Assembly (NCBI GenBank): GCA_047459075.1
Contig: VSCH01000007.1
Location: 1-64,000 of the forward strand
DNA: 64,000 nucleotides
Direction: 5' to 3'
From: ZC4RG19 sp017577565
GTDB lineage: Bacteria; Actinomycetota; Acidimicrobiia; Acidimicrobiales; VFJN01
In this document: positions 42,513-50,742 of the stretch, piece by piece
Position numbering within the stretch: position 1 is the first letter of the stretch
Layout of the letters: every line of letters begins with the position of its first letter
Made by a program: the position numbers and the translations under genes
Notes under the pieces: generated by a model
Databases searched by the model: none
Told to the model about the DNA's origin: nothing
Seen by the model: only the letters and a program-made list of their open reading frames with translations

Positions 42513-44384
42513 TCAGAACGGCGCGATCGGCTCCCAGTCCTGGCCGACGAGCTGCCAGGCCCGGTCGCCGTCCCGCACCCGCAGCGTCGTGTCGCCGGCG
42601 ACGCTCTGCACGTCGATCTGCTCGGGCGTCACCCCGCAGTCGACGAGGTCCCAGTGCTTGGCGTGCTCGTCGTGGGTGGCCTCGACGACGACGCTGTCGA
42701 ACGTGCACCGGCGGAAGTCCACCGGGCCCGACGGGTCGACCGGGGCGTCCGCCAGGACGAGGTCGGTCGCCGCCTCGGTCACGGCCACGTCGTGGAACTC
42801 GAGCAGCGCGCCGTCGTCGGACGCCGTGACCGCGGTGAGCCGGATCGCCGTGTCGCAGTCGTGCAGCTCGACGCCGTGGTACTGGTAGGCGTTGGCGTAG
42901 GCCCCGTGGGCGATGCCGGTGTGGCACCGGTAGGCCGTGAACCGGTCGATCGGGTGGGTGAGCGAGGTGTTCTGCCACACCCGGATGCCGTTGACCTCGT
43001 TGTTGTGGGCGAGGCAGTCCTCGAAGGCCCACACGCCGACCGAGTCGTTGGTCCAGAAGAACCCGGCCGAGTCGGGGCCGTGGACGCCGGTGGCGACGCA
43101 GCCCCGCATGGCGCACGACAGCGGCTCGTCGCTCTGGGCGGCGAAGAACCCGTTGGTCGAGTAGCGGTCCCGGCCGTCGACGTGGACGTCGGAGGCGATG
43201 CAGCCCTCGTAGACGACGTAGTCCGACGAGTCCCCCAGGTCCCACCAGTAGGCGTCGCCCCGGGTGGCGTGGCTGGCGCAGGCCCGGAAGGTGATGCCGT
43301 TCGAGGAGTGGGGCACGAAGGCGTGGGCGCCGCAGTCGTGCACGACGACGCCCTCGACGACGACGCCCTCGGTCGTGCGGCCGCCGTGGTGCCAGTGGAG
43401 GGCGTAGCGGCCCTCGACGCTGGTGGGCTCGTCCCGGTCGTTGGGCTGGTTGGGGCCGAGGTGCCGCAGCTCGACCCAGGCGATGGACGCCGCCCGGAAG
43501 TCGGCCGGCGCGTGCATCTCCTGGTGCAGGTGGATGACGTGCGCCCGGTGGTCTGGCGTGCCCTCGATGACGACCGACCGGGTGAGGTTGATCACCTCGG
43601 CGTGCCACCGGTCGGCGACGACCGGGTGGTCGTGCTCCAGCGGCGCCTCCAGCTCGACGGTCGTGCCCTCCACCGCGGCGACGGTCACCCGGTCGAAGCG
43701 GGTGTGGTGGTCCTCGTCGGAGCGGGGCGCGGTGGGCGTGACGACGACCTCGTCGCCGGGCCGCCAGCCGGTGGCGTCCTCGACCGTGATGCGCCGGTCG
43801 CCGGCGGCGGCCGGCGCGGTCAGGCGGGTCCAGGCCGTCTTCGGCGCGCCCCGGGCGTCGAGCCGCCCGGCGCCCACCACCCACAGCCCGACGTCGGTGT
43901 CGAGCACCTCGTGGGTGCCGCCGCCGACGAAGGCCGCCTCGTCGACGTCGACGAAGGTGAGCCGCATCGTGCGGGCCGGGTCCGGCTGGTGGAGCCGCAG
44001 GGTGCCCTCCACGACGACGTTGCCGGCCGTGGTCACCTGCGCCCCGTCGGCCAGCGCCCACGTCTCCCCCGCCGGCACCGTGAACCCGTCGGGGAAGTGC
44101 TCGCCGTCCTCCAGCACCCGGTCGACCGCCGCCGTCGCCTCGGCCTCGCCGGTCGTGGGGGCCGGCGGGGCCGGCGGCTCGTGGTGGTGGTGGCCGGTCG
44201 TCGTCGGCCGCTTCCCCCGCCCGGCGGCGTCGTCGCCCCCGCGGCTGCAGGCGGCGAGCAGGGCGGCGGCCGCGCCGCCGGCCAGCAGCGCCCGGCGGGT
44301 GATGAGCACCGGGCCGTCGCCGCCGCGCCGCCGGGGGCCGTGCCCGCGGCCGGTGGTCCGGTCACCGCGCTGCGGTTCGATCAT
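42513..44384 (-). CDS. G8-domain, right-handed beta-helix lipoprotein
   Basis: 623 aa, ATG with GGAG upstream. The N-terminus has a twin-arginine-like signal (TRRALLAGGAAAALLAAC) ending in a lipobox Cys. A His-rich HHHHEPPAPPAP linker follows, then a G8 domain (about 85-270; FTVPAGETWALADGAQ, VVEGTLRLHQ, IEGTPDHRAHV) and a parallel beta-helix (about 290-590) with repeats such as FEDCLAHNNEVNGIRVWQNTS. G8 domains are found in polysaccharide-binding and hyaluronan-cleaving proteins. It is probably surface-anchored and may bind or trim the glycan made here. Confidence 0.82.
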   Translation of the reverse strand: MIEPQRGDRTTGRGHGPRRRGGDGPVLITRRALLAGGAAAALLAACSRGGDDAAGRGKRPTTTGHHHHEPPAPPAPTTGEAEATAAVDRVLEDGEHFPDGFTVPAGETWALADGAQVTTAGNVVVEGTLRLHQPDPARTMRLTFVDVDEAAFVGGGTHEVLDTDVGLWVVGAGRLDARGAPKTAWTRLTAPAAAGDRRITVEDATGWRPGDEVVVTPTAPRSDEDHHTRFDRVTVAAVEGTTVELEAPLEHDHPVVADRWHAEVINLTRSVVIEGTPDHRAHVIHLHQEMHAPADFRAASIAWVELRHLGPNQPNDRDEPTSVEGRYALHWHHGGRTTEGVVVEGVVVHDCGAHAFVPHSSNGITFRACASHATRGDAYWWDLGDSSDYVVYEGCIASDVHVDGRDRYSTNGFFAAQSDEPLSCAMRGCVATGVHGPDSAGFFWTNDSVGVWAFEDCLAHNNEVNGIRVWQNTSLTHPIDRFTAYRCHTGIAHGAYANAYQYHGVELHDCDTAIRLTAVTASDDGALLEFHDVAVTEAATDLVLADAPVDPSGPVDFRRCTFDSVVVEATHDEHAKHWDLVDCGVTPEQIDVQSVAGDTTLRVRDGDRAWQLVGQDWEPIAPF

Positions 44385-44448
44385 CGCTCCGCCCCTCGTG
44401 CCGCCGTGGCCCGGGCGGGGGTCGCCCGGCCGTCGCGCATGGTACGGG

Positions 44449-45126
44449 TCACCGCCCCACCTGGCCAGGTCGGGCCGCCGCGCCGGCCGCCGGCGCCCAC
44501 GGCGACGGGGTGAGCGGCTCGGCCTCCCACCCGGCCGGCAGCTCGGGGACGGTCCACGCCGGGTCGGGACGCCACCGGTGCCAGGGCTCGTCGAAGGGCG
44601 GGGCGCCCTCGAGCACCATCGCCGTCGCGGTGCGGGCCGCGTCCCGGATGGCGGCCACCTCCTCCGGCCCGAAGAACCCGTCGGACGCCGCCCGGCGCAG
44701 CTCGTCGTCGTCCTTCACCTCGACCCGCCGCCGGTCGGGGCCGATGACGACGTCGAGCGTCTGGTCCATCGAGTCGAAGCCGACGGCGGTGCGGCGCAGC
44801 GGCTCCTGCACGTTGACGTACCACCCCCGGAAGTCGTCGAACGACCGCCCCCAGCGGAGCATGACCGAGAACCCGGCACCGGCCGGCACGACGTGGAGGG
44901 CCGCCCGGTCGCGCCAGCGGTCGGGGGCCAGGCCGACCTCGTCGCGGATCGACCGGGTGACCCGCCCGGCGGCGTCCGCGGGGGCGAGGAAGCGGGTGCC
45001 CGCCGGCACGTAGAGGACGGTGCGGTCGGGCCGGTCCTCGACGACGACCATCGGCGTGACCGCCCGGAACCGGCCGCCGCGGTGCTGGCGGACGACCACG
45101 GTGGCGCCGGGCGGCCACCGGCGCAC
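44449..45126 (-). CDS. DUF402-family protein
   Basis: 225 aa from GTG 45126, 5 bp after the rfbF-like stop. A DUF402/FomD-like barrel is visible: WGRSFDDFRGWYVNVQEPLRRTAVGFDSMDQTLDVVIGPDRRRVEVKDDDELRRA, with conserved Asp residues. Family members include metal-dependent nucleoside-diphosphate or nucleotidyl hydrolases. Coupling to a CDP-sugar gene raises the idea that it hydrolyses a nucleotide by-product; this is inference. Confidence 0.72.
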   Translation of the reverse strand: MRRWPPGATVVVRQHRGGRFRAVTPMVVVEDRPDRTVLYVPAGTRFLAPADAAGRVTRSIRDEVGLAPDRWRDRAALHVVPAGAGFSVMLRWGRSFDDFRGWYVNVQEPLRRTAVGFDSMDQTLDVVIGPDRRRVEVKDDDELRRAASDGFFGPEEVAAIRDAARTATAMVLEGAPPFDEPWHRWRPDPAWTVPELPAGWEAEPLTPSPWAPAAGAAARPGQVGR

Positions 45127-45131
45127 GGGGC

Positions 45132-45902
45132 TCAGTCCCAGACCCGCCAGGGGGCGCCGGCCTCCCACAGCTCCTCGAGGCGCTTCTTGTCGCGCAGCGT
45201 GTCCATGCACTGCCAGAACCCCTCGTGCCGGTAGGCCATGAGCTGCCCGTCCTTGGCCAGCTGCTCGAGCGGCTCGCGCTCGAACTGGGTGTCGTCGCCG
45301 GCGATGTAGTCGAACACGCCCGGCTCCAGCACGAAGAAGGCGCCGTTGATCCAGCCCTCGCCCGTCTGGGGCTTCTCGTTGAACTCGACGATCTGGTCGC
45401 CGTCGAGCTCGAGGTGACCGAAGCGGGCGGGGGGCCGGGTGGCCGTCAGGGTGGCGAGCTTGCCGTGCGAGCGGTGGAACTCGACGAGCTTGTGGAGGTC
45501 GACCGTCGACACGCCGTCGCCCCAGGTGATCATGAACGTGCCGTCACCCAGGTAGGGCTTGAGGCGCTTGATGCGGCCGCCGGTCGCCGTGTACATGCCG
45601 GTGTCCACCAGGTCGACCCGCCAGTTGGGGCCGGTGTCGCCGTGCATGGGCGTGACCGACCCGGTCCGCATGTCGACGGTGATGTCGGTGGTCAGCGACG
45701 CGTAGTCGACGAACCAGCGCTTGATGTACTCGCCCTTGTAGCCGAGGGCGATGACGAAGTCCTCGAAGCCGAAGTGCTCGTAGTAGCGCATGATGTGCCA
45801 CAGGATCGGCTTGCCGCCGATCTCGACCATCGGCTTCGGCTTCTCGACCGTCTCCTCGGCGAGCCGGGTCCCGAGCCCGCCGGCGAGGATGCCTACCTTC
45901 AT
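45132..45902 (-). CDS. rfbF: Glucose-1-phosphate cytidylyltransferase
   Basis: 256 aa, ATG with GGGAGG upstream. GILAGGLGTRLAEETVEKPKPMVEIGGKPILWHIM, YEHFGFEDFVIALGYKG and ITWGDGVSTVD are RfbF hallmarks; the tail GFWQCMDTLRDKKRLEELW is typical. It makes CDP-glucose, the entry to CDP-linked deoxy and branched sugars. It overlaps the downstream-most methyltransferase by 4 bp, so it belongs to the same operon. A 4,6-dehydratase of the RfbG type is not in the window. Confidence 0.95.
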   Translation of the reverse strand: MKVGILAGGLGTRLAEETVEKPKPMVEIGGKPILWHIMRYYEHFGFEDFVIALGYKGEYIKRWFVDYASLTTDITVDMRTGSVTPMHGDTGPNWRVDLVDTGMYTATGGRIKRLKPYLGDGTFMITWGDGVSTVDLHKLVEFHRSHGKLATLTATRPPARFGHLELDGDQIVEFNEKPQTGEGWINGAFFVLEPGVFDYIAGDDTQFEREPLEQLAKDGQLMAYRHEGFWQCMDTLRDKKRLEELWEAGAPWRVWD

Positions 45903-47152
45903 GGGAACCTCCCTGGCCGTCCGGCACCCGGGGCGCCGGAGGTGGCGGTCGGATGGACGAGGTGCATCGGCGAGCGGACCTGTGTCGGCAGGCCGAGCTC
46001 GGCCAGCTGGGCCCCGATCTCGTCGACGTAGACCGGGTTGAGGACGATCGCCGTGGCGGGCGGGTCGGCGACCAGGTCGGCCGGGGCCACCACCGGGTGG
46101 CCCGACACGGGGACGTGGCGGCCCCGCTTGTGGGGGTTGATGTCGACGGCCGCCCGGATCCGGTCCGTCCCCTCGACGGTGGTCAGGAACGTCACCCCCT
46201 TCGAGCCGGCGCCCCACAGCACGACCGGTCCCCGCGCGGCGGCCTCGGCCACCAGCTCGGCGGCCGCCTCCAGCAGCAGCCGGGCCTGCTCGCCGAAGCG
46301 CCGGGCGGCGGCGACGATCGCCTCGACGCGGGCGCCGTCGCCGGGGTCGGCGGCGGGCAGGCCGGCCGCCCGGGGGTCGTCGGCCCGGACCGCGTCGGCC
46401 CACAGGAACTGGTCGCCGAACGCCGTGCCGGCCCGCAGGAGGCGCAGCCCGGCGTCCGCGGCCAGGCGCCGCAGGGCCGGGGCGGTGACGTGGTGGACGT
46501 GCTCGTAGATGACGTCCCAGAGCGCGACCCGGTCGACGAGGTACCAGCCGTCGGGCACCTCGAGGTAGGCGACGCCGCCCGGCTCGAGGCCCCGGGCCAC
46601 GGCCCCGACGAGCTCGGTCGGGTCGGGGACGTGCTCGAGGACGTGGCGGGCGCACACGAGCCGGCCCCGGAACGAGCCGTCGGTGGGGAACTCCCGGGCC
46701 TCGATGGTCACCCGGGGGTCGAGGTCGGTCGCCCGGGCCGGGTCGTGGCTGGGGTCGTAGCCCCGGCCCCGGTTGCCGCCCAGCCGGCACAGCAGCGACA
46801 GGAAGTCGCCGCTGCCGGGGCCGATCTCGACGACGTCGACGTCCCGCAGGCCGTGCTCGTCGACGAGCCGGCGGGCGACGCCGGTCGCGTAGCGCTGGAA
46901 CGCCGGCGAGAAGTGCAGGGAGTTCTCGTACTGGGGCGAGTAGCCGAACACCGCGGGGTCGAAGGCGGTGTTGGTCATCATCCCGCAGGCCGTGCACACG
47001 GCCAGGCGCACGTCGCCGCGGGGCGCGGCGAGCGCCGCGTCCCGGTCGGGCCACAGGGCGTTGCACAGGGCGGGCAGGTCGTCGTGGGCGTAGAAGCCCT
47101 CGAGGGCGGTCGAGGTGCAGGCGGGGCAGGCGGGGGCGGCCATCGCCCTCAC
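45899..47152 (-). CDS. Sugar C-methyltransferase-like SAM protein (copy 1)
   Basis: 417 aa, GTG overlapping the upstream stop (GTGA). N-terminal zinc-binding CPAC...CTAC (CTACGMMTNTAFDP), SAM motif VVEIGPGSGDFLSLL, CARHVLEHVPDP, and WDVIYEHVHHVT; the Glu-His in YEH occupies the position of the catalytic pair seen in sugar C-methyltransferases. The C-terminal Rossmann-like part has VLWGAGSKGVTFLTTV and AVDINPHKRGRHVP. Likely transfers a methyl from SAM to a nucleotide sugar. Confidence 0.85.
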   Translation of the reverse strand: MRAMAAPACPACTSTALEGFYAHDDLPALCNALWPDRDAALAAPRGDVRLAVCTACGMMTNTAFDPAVFGYSPQYENSLHFSPAFQRYATGVARRLVDEHGLRDVDVVEIGPGSGDFLSLLCRLGGNRGRGYDPSHDPARATDLDPRVTIEAREFPTDGSFRGRLVCARHVLEHVPDPTELVGAVARGLEPGGVAYLEVPDGWYLVDRVALWDVIYEHVHHVTAPALRRLAADAGLRLLRAGTAFGDQFLWADAVRADDPRAAGLPAADPGDGARVEAIVAAARRFGEQARLLLEAAAELVAEAAARGPVVLWGAGSKGVTFLTTVEGTDRIRAAVDINPHKRGRHVPVSGHPVVAPADLVADPPATAIVLNPVYVDEIGAQLAELGLPTQVRSPMHLVHPTATSGAPGAGRPGRFP

Positions 47153-48336
47153 ACCGCGACGAGCTCCGGGGACAGGCCGCGGCGGGCCAGGTCGCCCCGG
47201 ATCTCGTCGAGGTAGATCGGGTTCATCGCCACGACGAGGTCGGGGCGGATCTCCACCAGGTCGTCCGGGCCGACGATGCGGTGCCCGGTGCCGATCATCG
47301 CCTTGCCCTGGCGGTGGGGGTTGATGTCGACCGCGCACGCCACGGCGTCGTCCATGGCCAGGTTGGTGAGGAAGGACACGCCCTTGCTGCCCGAGCCCCA
47401 GATGACCGCGGTGCCGCCGGCCGCCTCGAGGGCGCCGAGCCGCTCGCGCCAGGCGGCCAGGGTGCGGTCGAAGCGCTCCTCGAACAGCTGCGTGCCCTTG
47501 GCCAGCAGGTCGAGGTCGTCCTCGAGGGGGAGGGGCTCGCCGGCGCCCGGCGTCGTCGACGGCCGGGCCTCGAGCAGCAGGTACTGGTCGTCGTAGGCCC
47601 GCTCGACGTGCAGCACCTCGAACCCGCAGGCCCGGAAGAGGCGGGCCAGCGACCCGGCGCTGAAGTACGAGCAGTGCTCGTAGTAGACGTCCCAGAACGC
47701 GCACTCGTCGAGGATGCGCTGGACGTCGGGCAGCTCGAACAGCACGACCGTGTCGAGCCGGTCGCCGATGCCGTCGCGGATCACCCGCACGAACCGGGCC
47801 ACGTCGGGGATGTGCTCGAGCGTGTGCCGGCAGACGACCGCGTCGGCCTCCAGCGGCCCGAAGCGCTCGTCGTAGAACTCGGTGCGGGCCTCGATGCGGT
47901 CGGCCAGCTCGGGCCGCAGCCGCTCGGGGTGCAGCCCGGGGTCGATGCCGACGACCCGCGCCATGCCGGCCTCGACCAGGTACTCGAGGAACTCGCCCTT
48001 GCCGCAGCCGATCTCGATGGCCGTGCCGCCGGCCAGGTCGTACTTCTCGACCCAGTGGCGGGCCAGCCCGGTGGCGAACTCGACGAACTTGCGGGAGTAG
48101 CCCTGGGTCTCCTCGTAGCGGGAGGAGTACTCGGCCAGGCCCGGGTCGAAGGCCACGTTGGTGAGGAACCCGCACGCCGAGCAGAAGCCGAGCTCCATGT
48201 CGCCGCGGGGGTAGGCGACCGCCTCCTCGACGTCGAGCAGCAGGCAGCTGTTGGTGGGGATGCCCCGCTGGCGGTGGAACACCGAGACGGCGCCGGCCCC
48301 GCAGGCCGGGCAGGTGTGGGTGGACGGGGTGCTCAC
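47149..48336 (-). CDS. Sugar C-methyltransferase-like SAM protein (copy 2)
   Basis: 395 aa, GTGA overlap. CPAC...CSAC (CSACGFLTNVAFDP), SAM motif AIEIGCGKGEFLEYL, CRHTLEHIPDV, and WDVYYEHCSYFS, with the C-terminal VIWGSGSKGVSFLTNLAMD and AVDINPHRQGKAMIG. It is closest in pattern to copy 1 (both have YEH and TNxAFDP), which points to an older duplication. The function should be methyl transfer to a CDP- or dTDP-sugar, position unknown. Confidence 0.85.
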   Translation of the reverse strand: MSTPSTHTCPACGAGAVSVFHRQRGIPTNSCLLLDVEEAVAYPRGDMELGFCSACGFLTNVAFDPGLAEYSSRYEETQGYSRKFVEFATGLARHWVEKYDLAGGTAIEIGCGKGEFLEYLVEAGMARVVGIDPGLHPERLRPELADRIEARTEFYDERFGPLEADAVVCRHTLEHIPDVARFVRVIRDGIGDRLDTVVLFELPDVQRILDECAFWDVYYEHCSYFSAGSLARLFRACGFEVLHVERAYDDQYLLLEARPSTTPGAGEPLPLEDDLDLLAKGTQLFEERFDRTLAAWRERLGALEAAGGTAVIWGSGSKGVSFLTNLAMDDAVACAVDINPHRQGKAMIGTGHRIVGPDDLVEIRPDLVVAMNPIYLDEIRGDLARRGLSPELVAV

Positions 48337-49565
48337 GGCACGACCTCCGGCGACGGCACGGGCACGATGAAGCGGCCTCCACGGGCGATGTACTCGGCCT
48401 GCTGGGCCAGGATCTCGTCGCGGAAGTTCCAGGCGAGCAGCAGCACGTCGTCGGGCTGCTCCTCGAGCAGGACCTCGGGCGGCCGCACCGGCTGGTGGGT
48501 GCCCGGCATGAGCTTGCCCTGCTTGTGGGGGTTGCGGTCGACGACGTACTCGACGAGGTCGGTGCCGAGCCCCGCGTGGTTGAGGAGCATGGCCCCCTTG
48601 GCGGCGGCGCCGTAGGCGGCGACCGTCCGCCCCGCGGCCCGCCGCTCGCGGATCAGCGTCGCCAGGTCGGTGCAGACCCGCCGCACCCGGTCGGCGAAGT
48701 CGGCGTAGGCCGACAGCTCGGTCAGGCCCCGCTCGGCCTCCTCGCGCAGGTAGGCGCGAACGGTGTCGGTGCGGCGGTCGTGGTGGCCGAGGTGCCAGCG
48801 GAGGGTGCCGCCGTGCAGGTCGGGGAAGTACTCGACGTCGTTGAGCCACAGCCCGTGCCGGCGGGCGAGCGCGTCGACCGCCGTGCACGAGAAGTAGCAG
48901 AAGTGCTCGTGGTAGATGGTGTCGAACTCGCAGTGGTCGACGAGGTCGCGGACGTAGGGGTTCTCGACCGTGATGAGGCCGTCGTCGGCCAGCAGGTGCT
49001 TCATGCCGGCCACGAACCCGTTGAGGTCGGGCACGTGGGCCATGACGTTGTTGGCGATGATGACGTCGGCCCGCTTCCCCTCGGTGACCAGGCGCCGGGC
49101 GAGGTCGATGCCGAAGAACTCCCGCAGGGTCGGCACGCCGGCCTCGACGGCGGCGGCCGCCGGCCCCGGCGACGGGTCGACGCCGAGGACCGGCACGCCG
49201 GCCTCGACGAAGTTGCGCAGCAGGTAGCCGTCGTTGCTGGCCACCTCGACGACGAGGCTGTCGGGTCCCAGCCCCCGGGACCGGAGGAGGCCGAGGGCGT
49301 GCTCGCGGCTGTGCTTCAGCAGGTGGTCGGAGAACGAGGAGTAGTAGTGGTAGTTGTCGACGAACATCTTCTCCGCCGACACCTCCTCGGTGAGCTGCAC
49401 CAGCGAGCAGCTCGGGCAGAAGGCGACGCCGAGGGGGAAGCGCTCCTCCTGCGACAGGTCGGCGCCGGGGTCGACCAGCGCGTCGGGCAGCGGGGTCGTG
49501 CCCAGGTCGAGGAACCGCTGCAGGTCGGTGCCGCCGCACGAGCGGCAGGCGGTGACCGCCGTCAT
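48333..49565 (-). CDS. Sugar C-methyltransferase-like SAM protein (copy 3, TylC3-like)
   Basis: 410 aa. CRSC...CPSC zinc site, the TylC3/NovU-type signature YHYYSSFSDHLLKHS, SAM motif VVEVASNDGYLLRNF, and the catalytic-type YHEHFCYFS. The C-terminal part VAAYGAAAKGAMLLNHAGL and VVDRNPHKQGKLMPGTH matches the canonical 3-C-methyltransferases of branched deoxysugars. Of the three it is the best candidate for true sugar C-3 methylation. Overlaps the SDR gene by 4 bp. Confidence 0.88.
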   Translation of the reverse strand: MTAVTACRSCGGTDLQRFLDLGTTPLPDALVDPGADLSQEERFPLGVAFCPSCSLVQLTEEVSAEKMFVDNYHYYSSFSDHLLKHSREHALGLLRSRGLGPDSLVVEVASNDGYLLRNFVEAGVPVLGVDPSPGPAAAAVEAGVPTLREFFGIDLARRLVTEGKRADVIIANNVMAHVPDLNGFVAGMKHLLADDGLITVENPYVRDLVDHCEFDTIYHEHFCYFSCTAVDALARRHGLWLNDVEYFPDLHGGTLRWHLGHHDRRTDTVRAYLREEAERGLTELSAYADFADRVRRVCTDLATLIRERRAAGRTVAAYGAAAKGAMLLNHAGLGTDLVEYVVDRNPHKQGKLMPGTHQPVRPPEVLLEEQPDDVLLLAWNFRDEILAQQAEYIARGGRFIVPVPSPEVVP

Positions 49566-50611
49566 CGGGCCGCCTCGGGCACGTCCGCGCCCGCCCACCG
49601 GAGGTCGGGGCCGAGCCGCCCCTCGCGCTGCAGCCGCTGGATCGTGCGGATGCGCATGAGCCGCTCCCCCTCCAGGTCGTCGAGCACGAGCGCCTCGCGC
49701 CGGTAGGCGTCGTGGAGCTCCTCGACGCCCGCCCGCACCGTCCAGGTGGGCCGGAAGGCGGGCAGGACGTCGGCGATCTTGTCGCAGTTCACCCGGTAGT
49801 TGCGCAGGTCCGGGCCGGCGGTGTCGGCGAGGGTGATCGTGCTGCCCTCGACGACCTCCTCGACGATCGCCGCGACGTCGCGGATCTGGTAGTTCTCCGA
49901 GGTCCGGCCGACGTTGAAGGCCTCGTCGTGGACGAGCTCCCGAGGTGCCTCCAGCACGGCGAGGAAGGCCCGGGCGACGTCCTCGACGTGCACCAGCGGC
50001 CGCCAGGGCGTGCCGTCGCTCTTCATGAACACCCGCCCGGTGGTGGCCGCGAACCCGGTGAGGTTGTTGACGACCAGGTCGCCCCGCAGCCGCGGCGACA
50101 TGCCGTAGACGGTGGCGTTGCGCAGGTACGTGGGGCTGAAGTCGTCGTCGGCGAGGGCGTGGAGGTCGCGCTCGGAGAGCACCTTGGACTCGCCGTAGGG
50201 CGTCACCGGGTGGAACTCGGCCGACTCGTCGAGCATGTCGTCGCCGTGGGCGCCGTAGAGGCTGCACGACGACGAGAACACGAACCGCTCGACGCCGGCG
50301 TCCTTGGCCACCTTGGCGACGTGCACGGTCGCCAGGTGGTTGATGTCGTAGGTCGTCCGCGGGTGCAGGTCGCCGAGGGGGTCGTTGGAGATGCCCGCCA
50401 GGTGGACGACGGCGTCGACGCCCTCCATGTCGCCGACCGTGAGGTCTCGTATGTCCTTGCGAACGGTCTCGGCCGTCGCCCGCTCCGGCCCGATGCCGCA
50501 GTCGTGGAAGAGCATCGAGTCGACGCCCACCACGTCGTGCCCCGCCTCGAGCAGCATCGGGACCAGCACCGTGCCGATGTACCCGTCGCTGCCGGTCACC
50601 ATCACACGCAT
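49562..50611 (-). CDS. NAD-dependent epimerase/dehydratase (extended SDR)
   Basis: 349 aa. Rossmann MVTGSDGYIGTVLVP, VDAVVHLAGISNDPLGDL, FVFSSSCSLYG and the catalytic YGESK (YxxxK). It is first in the operon with the methyltransferases and rfbF, so it probably acts on the same nucleotide sugar as an epimerase, reductase or dehydratase. It lacks the CDP-glucose 4,6-dehydratase signature. Promoter TAACGT (50681-50686, minus strand) gives a leader of about 60 nt. Confidence 0.88.
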   Translation of the reverse strand: MRVMVTGSDGYIGTVLVPMLLEAGHDVVGVDSMLFHDCGIGPERATAETVRKDIRDLTVGDMEGVDAVVHLAGISNDPLGDLHPRTTYDINHLATVHVAKVAKDAGVERFVFSSSCSLYGAHGDDMLDESAEFHPVTPYGESKVLSERDLHALADDDFSPTYLRNATVYGMSPRLRGDLVVNNLTGFAATTGRVFMKSDGTPWRPLVHVEDVARAFLAVLEAPRELVHDEAFNVGRTSENYQIRDVAAIVEEVVEGSTITLADTAGPDLRNYRVNCDKIADVLPAFRPTWTVRAGVEELHDAYRREALVLDDLEGERLMRIRTIQRLQREGRLGPDLRWAGADVPEAAR

Positions 50612-50680
50612 GCGCGCCCCGCCCGTTGTCCGTGGTCCGCCGTCACCGCCGCCGGACCGCCCGCCGTGTCACTGTGAGCG

Positions 50681-50686
50681 ACGTTA
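50681..50686 (-). promoter_or_regulatory. -10 box of the SDR-methyltransferase-rfbF operon
   Basis: TAACGT on the minus strand, 69 nt before the ATG at 50611. No leaderless start fits here. Confidence 0.4.
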
Positions 50687-50742
50687 GCAGGTGACGCCGC
50701 GGCCGCGCTCCGTGTGGTCGGGGCCACGGCGCCACCTGGGGC

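Noticed and set aside
44200..44230. His-rich run HHHH as an expression-tag or vector remnant
   Set aside because: It lies in a natural Pro/Ala/His linker right after the lipoprotein signal, with native codon use.
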